Position numbers and translations under genes: made by a program. The notes beneath the pieces are model-generated. The model worked only from the letters and a program-made list of their open reading frames with translations, was not told where the DNA came from and searched no databases. 8,000 nt of DNA. It comes from Actinomycetota bacterium. Its GTDB lineage: Bacteria > Actinomycetota > Acidimicrobiia > Acidimicrobiales > Microtrichaceae. Shown one piece after another: positions 6,353 to 8,000 of this stretch (the first letter of the stretch is position 1; each line of letters starts with the position of its first letter). The stretch spans positions 1 through 8,000 of the forward strand of contig JAFDWA010000060.1 in assembly GCA_018268735.1 (NCBI GenBank), given 5' to 3'.

Positions 6353-7674
6353 GTCCGTCGTGCGGGCCGCGACCGCCGGGCACCGCCCTCACGGGCGACC
6401 GCCACGAGGATCCCGACACCGATGAGCGACATCAGCAGCGATGACCCCCCGTAGGACACGAACGGCAAGGTGATCCCCTTCGTGGGCAACGTGCCCACGG
6501 TGACGCCGATGTTGATCAGCGCCTGCACGCCGATCCACGTGGTGATCCCGAAGGCGACCAACCGCGAGAAGCGCGACCTCGCGTGCATGGCGATCGAGCA
6601 GCCCGCTGCCATGAACCCGATGAACAGACCGAGCACCGCCAGGCTTCCGACCAGGCCGAGCTCCTCGCCGATCACCGCGAGGATGAAGTCGGTGTGCGCC
6701 TCGGGCAGGTAGCCCCACTTCGACCGGGCGAGACCCGGCCCGGTCCCGAACACCCCGCCGGAGGCGAGCCCGATCTGCGACTGCCAGAGCTGCCAGCCGA
6801 CCCCCTGGCGGTAGCGGTCCGGCTCGAGGAACGCGAGGATGCGCGCGACCCGGAACGACTCGAGCCCGACGACCGCGAGCACTCCGGCGCCCACGGCCGC
6901 GCCACCGATGGTCAGCACCTTGCGGATCGGAGCACCGGCCATGAACACCATCGCGAGGGCGACCGTCCCGAGCAGCATGGTGGTGCCGAGGTCGTCGCCG
7001 AGCACGACGAGTCCGCAGGTGATCCCGGTCCAGACGAGGACCGGCCGCAGGCCCACCCAGGTGCGGAGGTCTCTGCCCCGCTGGGACAGGAGCGTGGCCA
7101 GCCAGAGGATCAGAGCCGGCTTCGCAAGGTCCGACGGCTGGAACTGCATGCTGCCGACGCCGACCCATCGGGTCGCGCCGTTGACCGTCATCACGAACGG
7201 CAGCGCCACGCCCACGAGCTTCGACGTGAGTACGCCGAGACCGACGTAGCCGAGCGCGCCGACGGTCAGGAGCATCAGCGGCAGCGCGACACGGTCGCGC
7301 CACACGTGCATCGGCACCTTCGAGACCGCGTAGCCGGCGCCGAGTCCGACGACGAGCCACATGGCCTGGCGGGCGACGAACGCCCAGCTGTGGCCCATCG
7401 TCCGCACCGCGGTGACCGACGACGCCGAGTACACCATCACGAGCCCGAGGCAGCACAGCAGCGCGACCGTCACGAGCACCACGTTCTCGGGACTGGGGCC
7501 GCGGCGGAGTGGCGCCGCAGCGACCCGACGCGACGCGGCGGTGGATCGCTGCGGCGCCCGCTTGTCTCGGCCTGCAGCAGTCCGCGAGGCGCGCTCGGTC
7601 CGCGAGCTGCGCTCGGTCCGTGAGCGCACCGAGGCGCGGGTGCCGGAACGTGTCCCGCTGCGGGTCGCGGTCAT
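6349..7674 (-). CDS. ftsW: Septal peptidoglycan polymerase FtsW (SEDS family)
   Basis: SEDS glycosyltransferase of 441 residues that polymerises lipid II at the septum with a partner class B PBP (FtsI, not in the window). A basic N-terminal extension (1-60, Arg/Ser/Thr-rich, no membrane segment) precedes about ten hydrophobic spans, beginning near 64-86 and ending near 405-428. Family signatures: GATRWVGVGSMQFQPSDLAK (166-185), GDDLGTTML (226-234), GYLPEAHTDFILAVIGEELG (321-340), with Asp329 in the position proposed as catalytic for SEDS enzymes, and TLPTKGITLPFVSYGGSSLL (395-414). HTDF and the PTKG/SYGG motifs argue for FtsW, as does position between murD and murG; RodA is the alternative. 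The frame is open upstream to 7773, but the ATG at 7674 makes an ATGA overlap with the murD stop and has GGGG a few bases ahead. Confidence 0.97.
   Translation of the reverse strand: MTATRSGTRSGTRASVRSRTERSSRTERASRTAAGRDKRAPQRSTAASRRVAAAPLRRGPSPENVVLVTVALLCCLGLVMVYSASSVTAVRTMGHSWAFVARQAMWLVVGLGAGYAVSKVPMHVWRDRVALPLMLLTVGALGYVGLGVLTSKLVGVALPFVMTVNGATRWVGVGSMQFQPSDLAKPALILWLATLLSQRGRDLRTWVGLRPVLVWTGITCGLVVLGDDLGTTMLLGTVALAMVFMAGAPIRKVLTIGGAAVGAGVLAVVGLESFRVARILAFLEPDRYRQGVGWQLWQSQIGLASGGVFGTGPGLARSKWGYLPEAHTDFILAVIGEELGLVGSLAVLGLFIGFMAAGCSIAMHARSRFSRLVAFGITTWIGVQALINIGVTVGTLPTKGITLPFVSYGGSSLLMSLIGVGILVAVAREGGARRSRPARRT
7585..7620. repeat. Two tandem copies of an 18-bp unit in the ftsW extension
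   Basis: Units at 7585-7602 and 7603-7620 (coding strand CGGACCGAGCGC followed by GCCTCG or AGCTCG) match at 16 of 18 bases. They encode Arg-Thr-Glu-Arg-Ser/Ala-Ser twice, within FtsW residues about 19-30, and a partial third unit (Arg-Thr) follows. The nearby RSGTRSGT peptide repeat has diverged codons. The in-frame period means copy changes would not break ftsW. Confidence 0.85.
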
Positions 7675-8000
7675 CTCACCCCGTCCCGGCCGTCGAGGAC
7701 CATCTGCCGCACGTGGCGGGCGAAGTCCTCGCCGCGCTCCGCGTACGAGCCGTACCAGTCGAACGACGCGCATGCCGGCGACAGGAGGACCACGTCACCG
7801 GGTCGAGCCTGCTCCGCCGCGATCGCGACCGCCTCCTCCATCGACGCTGCCGCCACGGCGGGCCGATCCGAGAACGCCGCCACGACCTCGGGAGCGGACT
7901 CGCCGATGCCCACGACGGAGCGGACGTGGCGAGCTGCCTCGCGGAGCTCGCCGAGATCGAGGCCCTTGTTGCGACCGCCGGCGATGAGGACCACCGAGTC
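7671..8000 (-). CDS. murD: UDP-N-acetylmuramoylalanine--D-glutamate ligase MurD, C-terminal part
   Basis: Only the last 109 residues are in the window; the gene enters from beyond 8000. They form the end of the C-terminal Mur-ligase domain: DSVVLIAGGRNKGLDLGEL at the edge, a GIGES segment, and the MurD signature GDVVLLSPACASFDWYGSY followed by AERGEDFARHV. The AGG-x-x-KG and SPACASFD motifs separate it from MurC, MurE and MurF. MurD adds D-Glu to UDP-MurNAc-L-Ala in the cytoplasm, using ATP. Catalytic P-loop residues lie outside the window, so activity cannot be judged. Its TGA overlaps the ftsW ATG (ATGA), continuing the chain of coupled genes. The segment usually reads ASFDxF/Y with a following Tyr and RG, as here. 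Confidence 0.96.
   Translation of the reverse strand, partial: DSVVLIAGGRNKGLDLGELREAARHVRSVVGIGESAPEVVAAFSDRPAVAAASMEEAVAIAAEQARPGDVVLLSPACASFDWYGSYAERGEDFARHVRQMVLDGRDGVR

Noticed and set aside
6481..6499. 8-bp inverted repeat with 3-nt loop in ftsW
   Set aside because: It codes for the conserved VGTLPTK stretch and has no T-run, so it is not a terminator and needs no special explanation.
6583..7623. Plus-strand open frame opposite ftsW
   Set aside because: Antisense to conserved FtsW membrane segments. Its Asp/His/Arg-rich content is what hydrophobic codons give in reverse.
7675..7773. Upstream start giving a 474-residue FtsW
   Set aside because: It would overlap murD by about 100 bases and add a non-homologous Arg-rich stretch; the ATGA overlap at 7674 matches the other junctions.
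1..8000. CRISPR array, mobile element, tRNA, rRNA, phage or defence genes
   Set aside because: Coding density is nearly complete with conserved dcw genes; I saw no spaced repeats, transposase motifs, terminal inverted repeats or RNA-gene signatures.

Overview
The window is a segment of a dcw (division and cell wall) cluster from a high-GC bacterium (roughly 70% GC by eye). Every gene I can support lies on the minus strand, so transcription runs from high to low coordinates: murD (3' end only), ftsW, murG, murC, murB, ftsQ, ftsZ, pgeF (5' part, cut by the window start).

The FtsZ sequence, the ftsQ-ftsZ adjacency without ftsA, and the FtsZ tail ending [11 protein letters not shown] point to an actinobacterium. 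murB between murC and ftsQ is not the Streptomyces or Mycobacterium arrangement. Together with the FtsZ and PgeF sequences it makes me favour a deep actinobacterial lineage such as Acidimicrobiia; this is inference, not proof.

Layout. 8000-7671: C-terminal domain of MurD. 7674-6349: FtsW with a basic, repeat-bearing N-terminal extension. 6352-5183: MurG. 5186-3762: MurC. 3765-2845: MurB. 2848-1922: FtsQ with a tandem-repeat Ala/Ser/Thr/Gly linker. 1921-1831: the only real intergenic gap, holding a candidate ftsZ promoter, a 10-bp direct repeat and a strong Shine-Dalgarno. 1830-724: FtsZ. 722-1: PgeF (YfiH/laccase-domain), running off the window and starting one base after the ftsZ stop.

The genes form one pathway. 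MurB makes UDP-MurNAc, MurC and MurD add the first two stem amino acids, MurG makes lipid II, and FtsW polymerises it at the septum. FtsQ scaffolds the divisome, FtsZ positions it, and PgeF is a quality-control enzyme linked to MurC errors. Five consecutive gene junctions are the same 4-base start/stop overlap (ATGA or GTGA), so murD through ftsQ look translationally coupled, whereas ftsZ seems to have its own promoter and ribosome site.

I found no mobile element, CRISPR array, tRNA, rRNA or sign of recent transfer, and no new gene system. The points worth a second look are a 12-bp perfect hairpin inside pgeF, repeat expansions in FtsW and FtsQ, the repeat-flanked candidate ftsZ promoter, and the co-location of MurC with its putative error-correcting enzyme.
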